A stretch of 42,740 bases of DNA. It comes from Candidatus Solincola quzhuomuensis. Lineage in GTDB: Bacteria > Actinomycetota > Geothermincolia > Geothermincolales > RBG-13-55-18. A model generated the notes under the pieces. The model saw only the letters and a program-made list of their open reading frames with translations. It searched no databases and was not told the DNA's origin. Shown here piece by piece: positions 19,068 through 28,601 of this stretch; positions within the stretch are counted from its first letter, which is position 1; each line of letters starts with the position of its first letter. The position numbers were made by a program, and so were the translations under genes. The stretch lies in NCBI GenBank assembly GCA_015711855.1, contig JACVJF010000012.1, positions 1-42,740 of the forward strand. Reading direction: 5' to 3'.

Positions 19068-19943
19068 ATGGGCGGTCCCACGGGGGAAAGAGATTCTTTC
19101 AACAGCAAAAAAAGGCAAGCCGATCAAACCGATGCCCGGGAGGCGGGGCTGGATATCCTTTTGCGCTATCTCCAGGCTCAGGCGGGTTTGGATTTTCGGC
19201 AGTATAAACCCAACTACCTGAAGCGAAGGATCGGCGTGCGCATGCGGGCTACGGGTTGCAGCGATTATCTGCAGTACAGGCAGTTCGTGCGACAGAACCC
19301 CGGAGAGATCGGGCGGCTCATAAACGATCTTACCATAAACGTGACCGAGTTCTTCCGCGATGTCGACGTCTACGAGGCCATCAGGTCGAAGGTGATTCCG
19401 GAAATCCTGGAGTTTAAGAGAAAAAGCGGGTCTTTCAGCATCAGAGCGTGGAGCGCCGGCTGCGCGACCGGAGAGGAACCCTATTCGCTTTCCATATTGT
19501 TCCAGGAACATATAAGGCGGGCCGGGAAAGAGGAACCGTGGATGCTTAGGATAACCGCGACCGACCTGGACGACAAGGCCATCATGGCGGCCAAAGAAGG
19601 GCATTACGAGGCGGTGAAGCTACTCCCGGGGATGAAGCTCGGGGACTTCTTCGCCCGCAACGGCGACGGGTACCGGGTGACGGAGGAAGTGAAGAGGCCG
19701 GTGCGATTCCTCATCCTGGATATTATGCGCAAGCCGCCCCTGCGCCATCTGGACCTGATTTTGTGCCGTAACGTCCTCATATATTTCGAGAAAGACAAAC
19801 AAGAACACATACTCCGGATCTTTCACCAGTGCTTGCGTCCGGGAGGTTTTCTGGTCCTGGGCAAAAGCGAGGCCATCGTGGGATCCAAGGAGAGCGGGTT
19901 CGCCCCCTATAGTCGCAAGGAGAGGATTTACAGGAAGGCTTGA
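19068..19943 (+). CDS. cheR: Chemotaxis protein methyltransferase CheR
   Basis: The 291-residue protein has the all-helical N-domain (YLKRRIGVRMRATG), the NVTEFFRD motif, and the SAM-binding core (FSIRAWSAGCATGEEPYSLS, TATDLDDKAI, DLILCRNVLIYF). It methylates glutamates on chemoreceptors using SAM. An AAGGTGG lies eight bases before the ATG. It opens the chemotaxis operon. About 25 polar residues precede the conserved part. No C-terminal TPR or receptor-tail-binding extension is present. Confidence 0.95.
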   Translation: MGGPTGERDSFNSKKRQADQTDAREAGLDILLRYLQAQAGLDFRQYKPNYLKRRIGVRMRATGCSDYLQYRQFVRQNPGEIGRLINDLTINVTEFFRDVDVYEAIRSKVIPEILEFKRKSGSFSIRAWSAGCATGEEPYSLSILFQEHIRRAGKEEPWMLRITATDLDDKAIMAAKEGHYEAVKLLPGMKLGDFFARNGDGYRVTEEVKRPVRFLILDIMRKPPLRHLDLILCRNVLIYFEKDKQEHILRIFHQCLRPGGFLVLGKSEAIVGSKESGFAPYSRKERIYRKA

Positions 19944-20266
19944 TGCCGACGTCGGGCAGGGGCGGCGGGAATCATGCGGATGGGAAAAGCGCCGACGGGC
20001 TTGAGGCCGGCATCACGGAAAAGCACCGGGAAGGAAGATGACGAAGTTCGACTATAGGGATTGGAGCAAACCGCGAAAGCCGAGCCTCGTGACTATTCCC
20101 GAGGATGCTTGGAGACGGGAAGGAAGAACGGCGGGAGAAATATAAAACTATTGCGGAACCTTGCCGAAAAAGCCCATAGCGGAGTCTTGCGGGGTCCGGT
20201 CTCCTGCCCGCGGGATAATGAACGGCGGCCACCGTGTCCCGGTCGTGTTTTAACGGAGGTATTCTC
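19944..20266. other. Non-coding leader between cheR and the first receptor gene
   Basis: No supported gene lies in these 323 bases. The stretch 20061-20130 contains GCAAACC followed by a GC-GAAA-GC hairpin, then a GCCTCG/CGAGG pairing. This partly recalls the start of c-di-GMP-I riboswitches but lacks the second conserved GCAAAGCC block. A GGAGG eight bases before 20267 serves the receptor gene. Confidence 0.35.
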
Positions 20267-21649
20267 ATGGACAGAAGACTGGCGGAAACGGTAGTGGGAT
20301 CGAGGCTGGGTTCGGCTACCCGCAGAACGGCCCTCGTGGCGGCCGCTGCCTTCGCCGTGCTGTCCTTGGCTGTCTGCGTAGTGGGTATAGCGGCGCTCTC
20401 CGCCGGAGCATCCGGTTCCCGCAAGGCCATCAAGGCGGAGAGCCTGGAGGAGGCAGGAAAAGAGATCGATTCCACGCGGCGGGTGCTGGAGGGAGCTCTG
20501 CCGGCGTTGGTCACCTTTCTTTGTCTTGAGGTCGTCTTGGGCGCCCTGAGCGCGGTCATGATGTACCGATGGCTTACGGGAACGGTGAGGGAGATCACCT
20601 GGCAGGTCCAGCAGGTCTCGGCCGGGGATGGGGATCTTACTCGGCGCATAGACCTTCGTGACCGCGCCGCCTTCGGGAGTCTCGCCGATGCCATCAACGC
20701 CATGATCGGGGCCCTTCAGGGATCGGTGGCCGAGATTAGCAGGATCGCGGGAAATCTCAACAACAGCGCCGAGCAGATGTCCGCGGTCATCCAACAGATG
20801 AATGCCTCGAGCCAGGATATCTCAAGCACCATCGCCCATATCGCCAAGGGGGGCGAGGAACAGGCGCGAAGGGTCTTGGAGACGTCTCATTCCATGGAGG
20901 TCATGAACGCCTCTATTCAGGAAATGGCGGAGAAAGCGGACCTGTCCAACCAGGCGGCCATGGAGGCTATAGAGATCGCCCAAAAGGGCGCCGAAGCCGC
21001 CGTGGAGACAGCGGATGCCATGGAAATCATCCGTCAAGCAGCGGAAGCGGTTGTGGAAGCGAGCTCCGGGTTGGAGGAACGCTTCATGCAGATCGGCATA
21101 ATCGTCGACGTCATTACCTCCGTGGCCGACCAGACCAACCTCTTGGCCCTGAACGCGGCCATCGAGGCCGCCCGCGCCGGAGAGCAGGGACGCGGCTTCG
21201 CCGTGGTGGCCGAAGAGGTTAGAAACCTGGCGGAGAACTCGCGCAAATCGGCGGAGCAGATAGCCAATCTCATACGAGAGATCGAGGCGGGAGTGAACAA
21301 GATGCGGGGAAGCATCGACGCCGCCATGGAGCAGGTCAGGGGCGGAACGGAGATCGTGGAGAGAGCGGGAAGGGCCCTTCAGGAGATAGCGGTTTCCATA
21401 GAGAAGACATCTCAATACGCCCAGGAGATAGCGGAGATAACCAGAAAACAGGTGCAAGAGAACGAAGAGGCCTTGCGAGCCATCACCGAGATTGCCAGTA
21501 TAGCCGATGAGACAGCGGCGTCTTCCGAGGAGGCTTCGGCGACGGTAGAGGAACAGACGGCTTCCATGCAGGAGATGGCGGCGGCGGCAGCTGAGCTTGC
21601 CGCCATGGCGGAGAAGCTGAACCAGCTGGTGAGCGGGTTCAAGGTGTGA
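20267..21649 (+). CDS. Methyl-accepting chemotaxis protein without a large sensor domain
   Basis: The 460-residue protein has two membrane segments (about 21-44 and 78-101) with an outside loop of only about 33 residues between them. A HAMP domain (about 102-155) and a complete signalling hairpin follow, with the invariant tip [20 protein letters not shown], then [17 protein letters not shown]. With so small a loop there is no room for a Cache or four-helix ligand domain; it may sense membrane or cytoplasmic signals, or partner with another protein. The ATG after GGAGG (eight-base spacing) is preferred over in-frame codons further up. The stop overlaps the region ahead of the next receptor. 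Confidence 0.93.
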   Translation: MDRRLAETVVGSRLGSATRRTALVAAAAFAVLSLAVCVVGIAALSAGASGSRKAIKAESLEEAGKEIDSTRRVLEGALPALVTFLCLEVVLGALSAVMMYRWLTGTVREITWQVQQVSAGDGDLTRRIDLRDRAAFGSLADAINAMIGALQGSVAEISRIAGNLNNSAEQMSAVIQQMNASSQDISSTIAHIAKGGEEQARRVLETSHSMEVMNASIQEMAEKADLSNQAAMEAIEIAQKGAEAAVETADAMEIIRQAAEAVVEASSGLEERFMQIGIIVDVITSVADQTNLLALNAAIEAARAGEQGRGFAVVAEEVRNLAENSRKSAEQIANLIREIEAGVNKMRGSIDAAMEQVRGGTEIVERAGRALQEIAVSIEKTSQYAQEIAEITRKQVQENEEALRAITEIASIADETAASSEEASATVEEQTASMQEMAAAAAELAAMAEKLNQLVSGFKV

Positions 21650-21672
21650 GGCCGGAAAGGGAAGGTGAGACG

Positions 21673-22962
21673 ATGTTCGAGGGCGGCGGGGAAGAAACGT
21701 TGGCCTTAAAGGGGCTCAACAGGCTCGTACTCATGATCACCTGCATTGTCCTGCCGATGGGTATCGGAGGAGGCATCGCCACCGCTTTTGCCGCCGATCG
21801 GCTGACTTGGAATACCGCCCTCTTGGGGTTGCTCTTGGGGATCGCCATCGCGCTGGCCGTGTTGGCTACCGCCGCCGTCATGATCATGAGAGTTTACCTT
21901 TTGCCCATGCGCCGACTCGGCAAGGTTCTGGCGAGGATGCGGGATAAGGATTTCAGCGTACGTGCCGACGAGGGAAGCTGGCTTCTGAAGGAATTCGCCG
22001 CGGCCATAAACGAGCTGGCCGACTCCATGCGGCTGATGCTGAAGGAGCAGGCGGAAACGGCAGATCAGCTGTCGACGGCCAGCGAGATGATGTCCAGCGT
22101 CTCCCGCGAGACAACGGAAACATCCCAGGAAACGGCGAACACGATAGCCCAGCTGGCAAGGGGGGCCGAGGAGCAGGTCAACTCCATCATGCAAGCCCAG
22201 AGCACGGTGAGCGAGATCGTGGGGGAGATATCCCGAGTGGCGGAGAGTTCGCAGGAGGCCAGCCGCTACAGCATGCAGGCCCGGGATACGGTCCAGAAGG
22301 GAGTGCAGGCGGTGCAGCGGGCCACGGAGAAGATGAGGCAGATCAAGGCCACCGTGGACGCTTCCGCGGACGCGGTACGTGAGTTGGGGGAGCACTCCGC
22401 GCAAATAGGCCTCATCGTCGACGTGATCACCTCCATCGCCGACCAGACCAACCTATTGGCCCTGAACGCGGCCATCGAGGCCGCCCGCGCCGGAGAGCAG
22501 GGACGCGGCTTCGCCGTGGTGGCCGGAGAGGTGCGCAACCTGGCCGAGGGATCGGCCAAGGCCGCCTCACAGATTGCCAATTTGGTGAGGGAGATACAGC
22601 GAGGCATAGAGAAGACCATAGAGGGCATGGAGGGAGGAACCCAGGTGGCCGACGAGGGAAACGTGGTCGCAGGGGAAGCCCATGCCATGCTCCAAGAGAT
22701 AGACGAGGTGTCCAGGAGCATTGCCGAGAGGGTTTCCGCAATATACGAGGCCACGCAACAGATATTCGAGAAGAGCGGCAAGGTGGTGGAGGCCATGAAC
22801 AACATCGCCGGCATATCCGAGGAATCGGCGGCTTCCACCCAGGAGGTATCGGCCTCCATCGAGGAACAGACGGCGGCCATGCAAGAAGTAACCGCGGCGG
22901 CGCAGGAGTTGGAGGAGATAGCCACGAGGCTGCGCTCCCTGCACCAGCAGTATCGGATATAG
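21673..22962 (+). CDS. Second methyl-accepting chemotaxis protein, no periplasmic domain
   Basis: The 429-residue protein has membrane segments at about 17-40 and 47-75, separated by about six residues, then HAMP and a signalling hairpin with the same tip sequence as its neighbour. It essentially lacks any outside domain. The ATG at 21673 follows GGAAGGTGAG closely; a GTG at 21646 overlapping the previous stop is an alternative. A 95-base segment over the tip (22438-22532) is almost identical at DNA level to the first receptor, whereas the flanks have diverged. Confidence 0.93.
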   Translation: MFEGGGEETLALKGLNRLVLMITCIVLPMGIGGGIATAFAADRLTWNTALLGLLLGIAIALAVLATAAVMIMRVYLLPMRRLGKVLARMRDKDFSVRADEGSWLLKEFAAAINELADSMRLMLKEQAETADQLSTASEMMSSVSRETTETSQETANTIAQLARGAEEQVNSIMQAQSTVSEIVGEISRVAESSQEASRYSMQARDTVQKGVQAVQRATEKMRQIKATVDASADAVRELGEHSAQIGLIVDVITSIADQTNLLALNAAIEAARAGEQGRGFAVVAGEVRNLAEGSAKAASQIANLVREIQRGIEKTIEGMEGGTQVADEGNVVAGEAHAMLQEIDEVSRSIAERVSAIYEATQQIFEKSGKVVEAMNNIAGISEESAASTQEVSASIEEQTAAMQEVTAAAQELEEIATRLRSLHQQYRI

Positions 22963-23041
22963 GCCTACGTCAATTGAGGACCGGGGACGGTTGGGATATA
23001 GTGACCGTAGGGGAACGGTGGCCGGCCGGGAGGAGATGATC

Positions 23042-23509
23042 ATGGCGGATGATGCGAAAACGGCGGAGGAAATACAGCTGGTTGTCTTCAGCCTGGGCCG
23101 GGAGGAGTTCGCCGTCGAGGTGACCCAGGTCCGGGAGATCATCCGCATGGAGGAGATAACCAGGATGCCCAAGAGCCCCTATTTCGTGGAGGGCATCATC
23201 AACCTGAGGGGACAGATCATAGCCGTCATAGACCTGGCCAAAAGGCTGAACATAGATTCCGGGGAGAGGGGCGCGGAGACCCGCATCATCGTCGTGGAAG
23301 CCGGGGACGTCAAGGTGGGGATGATCGTGGATTCCGTCTCGGAAGTCCTAAGAATTGGGGCGGACGCGGTGGAGCCCAGCCCCACCATGGCCACCGACGT
23401 CTCGGCGGCCTTCTTGCAGGGGGTCGTGAAGCACGACAACAGGCTGATAATCCTGCTCGACCTGACCAAGGTCCTTTCCCTGGAGGAGATGGCCAGTCTG
23501 GGGTTTTAA
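23042..23509 (+). CDS. cheW: Chemotaxis adaptor CheW
   Basis: The 155-residue single-domain CheW has VVFSLGREEFAVEVTQVREI, GIINLRGQIIAVIDL, the DSVSEVLRI strand and a LIILLDLTKVLS ending. It links receptors to CheA. The ATG with GGAGG eight bases upstream is chosen over one two codons earlier that sits too close to the same site. It is followed by a 49-base A/T-rich gap before cheY. Confidence 0.95.
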   Translation: MADDAKTAEEIQLVVFSLGREEFAVEVTQVREIIRMEEITRMPKSPYFVEGIINLRGQIIAVIDLAKRLNIDSGERGAETRIIVVEAGDVKVGMIVDSVSEVLRIGADAVEPSPTMATDVSAAFLQGVVKHDNRLIILLDLTKVLSLEEMASLGF

Positions 23510-23558
23510 AAAAAGGCGAAAACATACGATATATATAAAAAGGTGAAAGGAGGAAAAT

Positions 23559-23924
23559 ATGGCGCCTACCGTGCTGATCGTCGACGACGCGCTGTTCATG
23601 CGCATGATGATCAGAGACATACTATCTAAAGACGGTTTCGAGGTGATCGGCGAGGCGGAAAACGGCGTGGAAGCCGTGGAGCGGTACAAGGAAATGAGGC
23701 CGGACCTCGTGACCATGGACATCGTCATGCCGGAGATGGACGGCATCGAGGCGGTCAGACAAATAATGAAGATAGACCCCAACGCCAAGATCCTCATGTG
23801 CAGCGCGATGGGGCAACAGCCGTTGGTGGTCGAGGCGTTGGAGGCAGGGGCAAAGGACTTCATCATCAAGCCTTTTCAACCTTCCAAAGTCATCGAGGCG
23901 GTAGAGAAAGCCCTCAAGAGCTGA
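23559..23924 (+). CDS. cheY: Chemotaxis response regulator CheY
   Basis: The 121-residue single receiver domain has acidic pocket D9/D10, phospho-acceptor D54, S82 and K104, all intact. MMIRDILSKDGFEVIGEAENG is typical of the CheC/CheD-type CheY of Gram-positive bacteria and thermophiles. Phospho-CheY binds the flagellar switch. A strong AAAGGAGG lies before the ATG; the A/T-rich gap ahead (TATATATAAA) could hold its own weak promoter. Confidence 0.94.
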   Translation: MAPTVLIVDDALFMRMMIRDILSKDGFEVIGEAENGVEAVERYKEMRPDLVTMDIVMPEMDGIEAVRQIMKIDPNAKILMCSAMGQQPLVVEALEAGAKDFIIKPFQPSKVIEAVEKALKS

Positions 23925-23958
23925 GCGACGTCTCCCCGACAGGGGAGGAGGTGAGCCG

Positions 23959-25002
23959 TTGCCCCGTAAGATAAGGGTGCTGATCGTCGACGATTCCGCC
24001 TTGGTGCGCAAGCTCCTGAGGGACGTGATATCCGCCGATCCGGGCATGGAGGTGGTCGGGGTCGCCGCCAATGGAGTGGAGGCCATCCGCTCCGTGATCG
24101 AACTACAACCCGATGTGGTCACTATGGACATCAACATGCCCGAGATGGACGGCCTCAGCGCGCTGGAATACATCATGCGCAAGAACCCTCTCCCGGTGGT
24201 CATGCTTAGCGCTTTGGCTCAGCGGGGCGCCGCCGCCACGCTGAAGGCCCTGGAGTTGGGGGCGGTGGATTTCATCGCCAAGCCGTCGCACTACCCGTCG
24301 GCGGTCAGGGAAGTGCGCGAAGAGGTGATCATGAAGATAAAGACGGCTTATGCCGCAAGGAACCGTATAAGCAGGGGCTATCCGAGATTGAGGAGCAGGG
24401 GCAAGACGATCTCCCTGAGCAAGGAAAGCGAAGGGGGAAAGATCGTGGTCATCGGAGCCTCGGCGGGGGGCCCACGCGCCCTGTCGGAGATCATGCCCAT
24501 GTTCCCGCGGGACATCCCGGCGGCCGTGCTCATCGTGCAGCACATGCCCCATGTGTTCACCAAGTCTTTTGCCGCCAGGCTGGACAGCATCTCATCTTTG
24601 CCGGTAAAAGAGGCCGAGGACGGAGAGAAGATCAGCTCCGGATCGGTATTGGTGGCCCCCGGGGGGAAGGACTTGATCGTAAACCCGGACAAGGACGGTG
24701 TGGGGCGTGTAGTTCTTATGGATTCCGGAGCCCGCAGCGGAGCCACACCGCGTATCGACACCACCATGATCACCGCTGCAGAGACCTACGGCCCCGACAC
24801 CATCGGCGTCATCATGACCGGAATGGGCTCGGACGGGGCCAAGGGTATGGAGAAGATAAAGGAAGCAAAGGGGAGCACCATAGCTCAGGACGAAGCGAGT
24901 TGTCTGGTGTTCGGGATGCCCAAGGTGGCCATAGAGCGAGGCCATGTGGACTGGGTGGTTTCTTTGGAGAAGATCCCGGAAAAGATCATGGAGCTACTGT
25001 AG
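23959..25002 (+). CDS. cheB: Chemotaxis protein-glutamate methylesterase CheB
   Basis: The 347-residue protein has an N-terminal receiver (D11/D12, phospho-acceptor D57, K108) and a C-terminal methylesterase with catalytic triad S168 (GASAGG), H195 (QHMP) and D292 (MGSDG). It removes methyl groups from receptors and deamidates glutamines. The start is a TTG with GGAGGTGAG five bases upstream. It is separated from cheY by 34 bases. Confidence 0.95.
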   Translation: MPRKIRVLIVDDSALVRKLLRDVISADPGMEVVGVAANGVEAIRSVIELQPDVVTMDINMPEMDGLSALEYIMRKNPLPVVMLSALAQRGAAATLKALELGAVDFIAKPSHYPSAVREVREEVIMKIKTAYAARNRISRGYPRLRSRGKTISLSKESEGGKIVVIGASAGGPRALSEIMPMFPRDIPAAVLIVQHMPHVFTKSFAARLDSISSLPVKEAEDGEKISSGSVLVAPGGKDLIVNPDKDGVGRVVLMDSGARSGATPRIDTTMITAAETYGPDTIGVIMTGMGSDGAKGMEKIKEAKGSTIAQDEASCLVFGMPKVAIERGHVDWVVSLEKIPEKIMELL

Positions 25003-25037
25003 GTCATGCTCACCGGGAGGCATCGGGGTGTTCGTAA

Positions 25038-27035
25038 ATGGACATGGACGTCTCGCAGTATAAAGAACTATTCATAAACGAAGCCCAGGAGCACCTGGAG
25101 GCCCTCAATCAATCCCTGGTGGATCTGGAAAAGGACCCGGGAAACCCCGACGTGCTCACGGAGATATTTCGATCTGCGCACACCCTGAAGGGCATGTCGG
25201 CAACGATGGGGTTTGACCAGCTGACCGAGCTGGCCCACGAGATGGAGAACGTGCTCGACGGTTTGCGCAGCGGGGACATAGAGGCGTCTACCGAGATCGT
25301 GGACCTCCTATTCGGGTGCTTCGACCTCTTGGGCGCCATGGTGGCGGCCATCGCCGAGGGGAGCGCCCAGCCCATAGACACCCAACCGGTCATCGATGCC
25401 TTACGGCAAGCATACGGTGGCGGGAGCCCCACCTTTGTGCCCCGCAAGGCGCCGTCCGCCGGCGTAGAGAAGGAAAAGTCTGAGCGCGAGGCGGAGTCGC
25501 CCGTACCCGTTCCCCAAGAACTCGGCGGAGAGGAGGAGTTGCTGCGCCTGCGGGTGACCCTGGATAGGGATTGCGCCCTTAAATCCGTGCGGGTTTTCAT
25601 GATCTTCCGGAAGCTCTCGCAGTTGGGGAGGGTTGCCGGGTCGCGCCCCTCTATGGAAGACCTGGAAGACGAGAAGTTCGACCGCTCATTCGAGGTTTTC
25701 CTCATGACCGCCACGAAGAGGGAGGAGATTCGCAAGGAACTTCTGGCCATCGCCGAGGTCTCTCAGGTGGAGTTCCTGGAGGAAGAGGAAGCTTCCGGCG
25801 CGGAAACGGAAGAGGAACCCTCTAGGCCGGAGGAGATCGTCACCATATCTTCATCCAAGGAATCCGGCGCGGGAGCCGCCGTCCCCCTGCGCACGCAGAG
25901 CGTAAGGGTCAACATCTCGAGGCTGGACAACCTCATGAACCTCATAGGAGAGCTGGTTATAAACCGCACTCGCCTTCAGGAGATCGCCTCCTCCTACAAC
26001 ATACCGGAGCTCAAGGAGGCCCTGGCACAGACGGCACGCCTCACCGCCGACCTTCAGGATGAGGTGATGAAGACCCGGATGGTGCCCGTGGAGCATATCT
26101 TCAATCGGTTCCCGCGCATGGTTCGGGACCTGGCCAAGAACCGTGGCAAGGAAGTCGATTTCACCATGGAAGGAAGGGACATCGAGCTGGACCGCACCAT
26201 CCTGGACGAGATAAGCGACCCTCTTATGCACCTTCTGCGCAATGCGGTGGACCACGGGATAGACAGCCCGGAGGAGAGGGAGGCACGGGGAAAGCCCAGG
26301 AGGGGAAGCATCAAGCTGGCGGCGCGCCGCGACCGCAACTACGTTTCCATCGAGGTGTCCGACGACGGCCAGGGAATCGACGTACAGAAGGTTTGGGAGA
26401 AAGCGGTGGCGGCCGGACTGCTCTCTCCGGAAGACAGAAGGACTCTGGGCTCCGAGGAGGTGTTGCGACTGTTGACCGCCCCCGGCTTCACCACGACCGA
26501 CGAGGTGAGCGGGGTGTCCGGGCGAGGAGTCGGGCTCGACGTGGTGCGGAGCAAGGTGGAATCGCTGGGCGGGATGTTGGTGATGGAGACGGCCAAGGGA
26601 GAAGGGACCACGTTCGCCATGAAGCTGCCCCTGACGCTGGCCATAATCCAGGCCCTGCTGGTGAGGGTGTCGGGAGAGACGTACGCCATTCCCCTGGGCA
26701 CGGTTTCGGAAACCGCGGTAATTTCCTCGCACGAGATCAAGTCGGTTTCCGGCCAGGAGGTGATCTTCCTGCGTGACGAGACCCTGCCTCTGGTCAGACT
26801 GGCCAGGTGCCTGGGATTGCCGGAGGATGACGGCCATGGGACCTTCCCGGTGGTGGTGGTGGAGATAGCGCCGCGCAGCATAGCCGTCGCCGTGGACGAA
26901 CTGCTGGGCCAGCAGGAGATCGTCATCACCAGCCTGGACAAGTTTCTCAAGGGCATAAGGGGATTCGGAGGGGCTACCATATTGGGAACGGGGGAAGTGG
27001 CACTTATACTGGACATTCCTACCCTGTTATCCTGA
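25038..27035 (+). CDS. cheA: Chemotaxis histidine kinase CheA
   Basis: The 665-residue protein has all five CheA domains: P1 HPt with H48 (RSAHTLKG), a P2-like CheY/CheB docking domain at about 175-260 flanked by acidic linkers, P3 dimerisation (ISRLDNLMNLIGELVINRTR), P4 kinase (N-box HLLRNAVDHGI, DDGQGID, GRGVGLDVV) and a C-terminal CheW-like P5. It phosphorylates CheY and CheB. The ribosome-binding site is weak and two ATGs two codons apart are possible. It is preceded by cheB and followed by cheC 38 bases later. Confidence 0.96.
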   Translation: MDMDVSQYKELFINEAQEHLEALNQSLVDLEKDPGNPDVLTEIFRSAHTLKGMSATMGFDQLTELAHEMENVLDGLRSGDIEASTEIVDLLFGCFDLLGAMVAAIAEGSAQPIDTQPVIDALRQAYGGGSPTFVPRKAPSAGVEKEKSEREAESPVPVPQELGGEEELLRLRVTLDRDCALKSVRVFMIFRKLSQLGRVAGSRPSMEDLEDEKFDRSFEVFLMTATKREEIRKELLAIAEVSQVEFLEEEEASGAETEEEPSRPEEIVTISSSKESGAGAAVPLRTQSVRVNISRLDNLMNLIGELVINRTRLQEIASSYNIPELKEALAQTARLTADLQDEVMKTRMVPVEHIFNRFPRMVRDLAKNRGKEVDFTMEGRDIELDRTILDEISDPLMHLLRNAVDHGIDSPEEREARGKPRRGSIKLAARRDRNYVSIEVSDDGQGIDVQKVWEKAVAAGLLSPEDRRTLGSEEVLRLLTAPGFTTTDEVSGVSGRGVGLDVVRSKVESLGGMLVMETAKGEGTTFAMKLPLTLAIIQALLVRVSGETYAIPLGTVSETAVISSHEIKSVSGQEVIFLRDETLPLVRLARCLGLPEDDGHGTFPVVVVEIAPRSIAVAVDELLGQQEIVITSLDKFLKGIRGFGGATILGTGEVALILDIPTLLS

Positions 27036-27073
27036 TAATGCTGAAATAGACGGGGTTAGGGAAAGGAGGAGTT

Positions 27074-27688
27074 ATGGCCGAGAGGAGAGGGCTGACGCCC
27101 CTGCAGCTTGATGCCCTACGAGAGGTGGGGAACATTGGATCGGGCAACGCGGCGGTAGCCCTTTCGGCCATGGTGGATAAAAAGGTGATGTTGAGCGTAC
27201 CGCGGGCTTCCTTGGTTCCGCTGGTAAAGGTCTCCGATTTGGTCGGCGGCGCGGAAACACCCGTGGTGGGCATCTACCTCCACATCAGCGGGGATGCTTC
27301 CGGCAGCATGCTCCTGCTTCTTGAGGAGAACAGCGCTAGGGAACTGGCCCGCCTCATGGTCTCGGGGGAGGGCCAAGGGGAATTGAGCACCATCGAGCAG
27401 TCCGCCCTGCAGGAGACGGGGAGCATTCTGGCGGGCAACTACCTGAACGCACTCTCTCAGATGACCGGCATACTCCTCAAGCCTTCCGTGCCCGGTTTCG
27501 CCATGGATATGGCCGGGGCCATTATAGATTTCATCCTGGTGGAGATAAGCCAGTCGGAGGATTACGTGCTGGTCATCGAGACGGAGTTCGACGTCATGCA
27601 GCACAAGATCAGAGGGCACCTGATCCTGTTCCCGGACCTGGGGTCTTTGGATATCATTTTGGGAAGGCTTGGAGTGAGCGCGGATTGA
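27074..27688 (+). CDS. cheC: CheY-P phosphatase CheC
   Basis: The 204-residue protein has two pseudo-symmetric active-site motifs of the CheC/CheX/FliY family. The first is intact (D13, E17, N20, P43, with the expected 22-residue spacing). The second has S110, E114 and P140 but Ser117 in place of the catalytic Asn. In Bacillus and Thermotoga CheC dephosphorylates CheY-P and is stimulated by CheD. The strong AAAGGAGG before the ATG fits. The stop overlaps the cheD start by four bases. Confidence 0.93.
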   Translation: MAERRGLTPLQLDALREVGNIGSGNAAVALSAMVDKKVMLSVPRASLVPLVKVSDLVGGAETPVVGIYLHISGDASGSMLLLLEENSARELARLMVSGEGQGELSTIEQSALQETGSILAGNYLNALSQMTGILLKPSVPGFAMDMAGAIIDFILVEISQSEDYVLVIETEFDVMQHKIRGHLILFPDLGSLDIILGRLGVSAD

Positions 27689-28215
27689 CCGACGGCACCC
27701 TGATAGAACAGGTAGTGAACGTGGGGGTGGCGGAGTACTTCGTGACCCATAACCCGCACGTGCTGGCCAGCTATGGACTGGGAAGCTGCGTGGGAGTAGC
27801 TCTTTACGACGAGAAGAGGAGGATAGGGGGGCTGGCACACATCATGCTTCCCGATTCCAAGGCCATAAGCAAACCGGGAGGCCCGGGTCGTTATGCGGAC
27901 ACCGCTATCCGAGCCATGGTGGAGGAGATGGAGAGGCTCGGCTCCCGTCGTCGGGACATCAAGGCCAAGATGGCTGGTGGTGCCTGCATGTTCACCATCC
28001 CCGGAGCAAAGAACCCTAAAAACCTTCCGGGACCTGCCCTCGGAATGCAGATAGGGGAGAGGAACGTCGAGGCGGCAAGGCGCACCCTCGAGGAGCTCGG
28101 CATCCCCCTGGTGGCGGAGGACACCGGAGGTGATTACGGGAGGACCATGCGCTTCGACGTCTCCGACGGACGGGTGACCATAAGCTCCATAAAGCATGGG
28201 GTAAAGGAGCTGTGA
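27685..28215 (+). CDS. cheD: Chemoreceptor glutamine deamidase CheD
   Basis: The 176-residue protein has the catalytic LGSCVGVALYD (C35) and GGLAHIMLP (H52). The third triad position, normally Thr six residues before the Cys, is Ser29, a conservative change. CheD deamidates receptor glutamines and binds CheC. It starts with TTG, overlapping the cheC stop (ATTGA), so the two are translationally coupled. Confidence 0.95.
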   Translation: MTDGTLIEQVVNVGVAEYFVTHNPHVLASYGLGSCVGVALYDEKRRIGGLAHIMLPDSKAISKPGGPGRYADTAIRAMVEEMERLGSRRRDIKAKMAGGACMFTIPGAKNPKNLPGPALGMQIGERNVEAARRTLEELGIPLVAEDTGGDYGRTMRFDVSDGRVTISSIKHGVKEL

Positions 28216-28562
28216 TGGGCGAGACAAGAGGAGAAGGCGTGGAGGTCTCGCGGGAGGCCATAGCCGCCTTGGCCGCTCAAGCGGCCTGCGAGATTCCCGG
28301 GGTGGTGGCCTGTCATCAGAGCCCAGTGGAAAGCATAGCCTCGCGGGTGAAGAGGGAATTCTTGCACCGGGGCATCAAGGTGGAGCGATCCGACGGGGCC
28401 TACCGGCTCAGCGTGCATCTGAGGGTGGAGTACGGGGTGAACCTACCCTCACTGGCTCGCGAGGTGAGGAGGAAGGTAAAGGAATATGTGGAGGGGCTTA
28501 CCGACGTCCGCGTGGAGGAAGTGGACGTGGTGATCGAGGATATCGAGCCCCCAGCCGGTTAG
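28215..28562 (+). CDS. Asp23/Gls24 family envelope-stress-type protein
   Basis: This protein of about 115 residues matches the Asp23 (DUF322) fold: EVSREAIAALAAQAACEIPG, VVACH, GIKVERSDGAYRLSVHLRVE, YGVNLPSLAREVRRKVKEYV, LTDVRVEEVDVVIEDI. Family members are cytoplasmic proteins often linked to the membrane or cell-envelope stress. The ATG is shared with the cheD stop (TGATG); a GTG three bases earlier is also possible. Its tight coupling to a chemotaxis operon is unusual. Whether it acts in chemotaxis is unknown. Confidence 0.8.
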   Translation: MGETRGEGVEVSREAIAALAAQAACEIPGVVACHQSPVESIASRVKREFLHRGIKVERSDGAYRLSVHLRVEYGVNLPSLAREVRRKVKEYVEGLTDVRVEEVDVVIEDIEPPAG

Positions 28563-28601
28563 TCGAAAGCGCGCGACAGGCACGAGTTCGGTGCTCGGTC
28601 G

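Noticed and set aside
18633-19604. Upstream extension of the aminotransferase frame
   Set aside because: More than 300 extra codons overlap cheR on the other strand and show no homology; the family N-terminus begins at the ATG at 18632.
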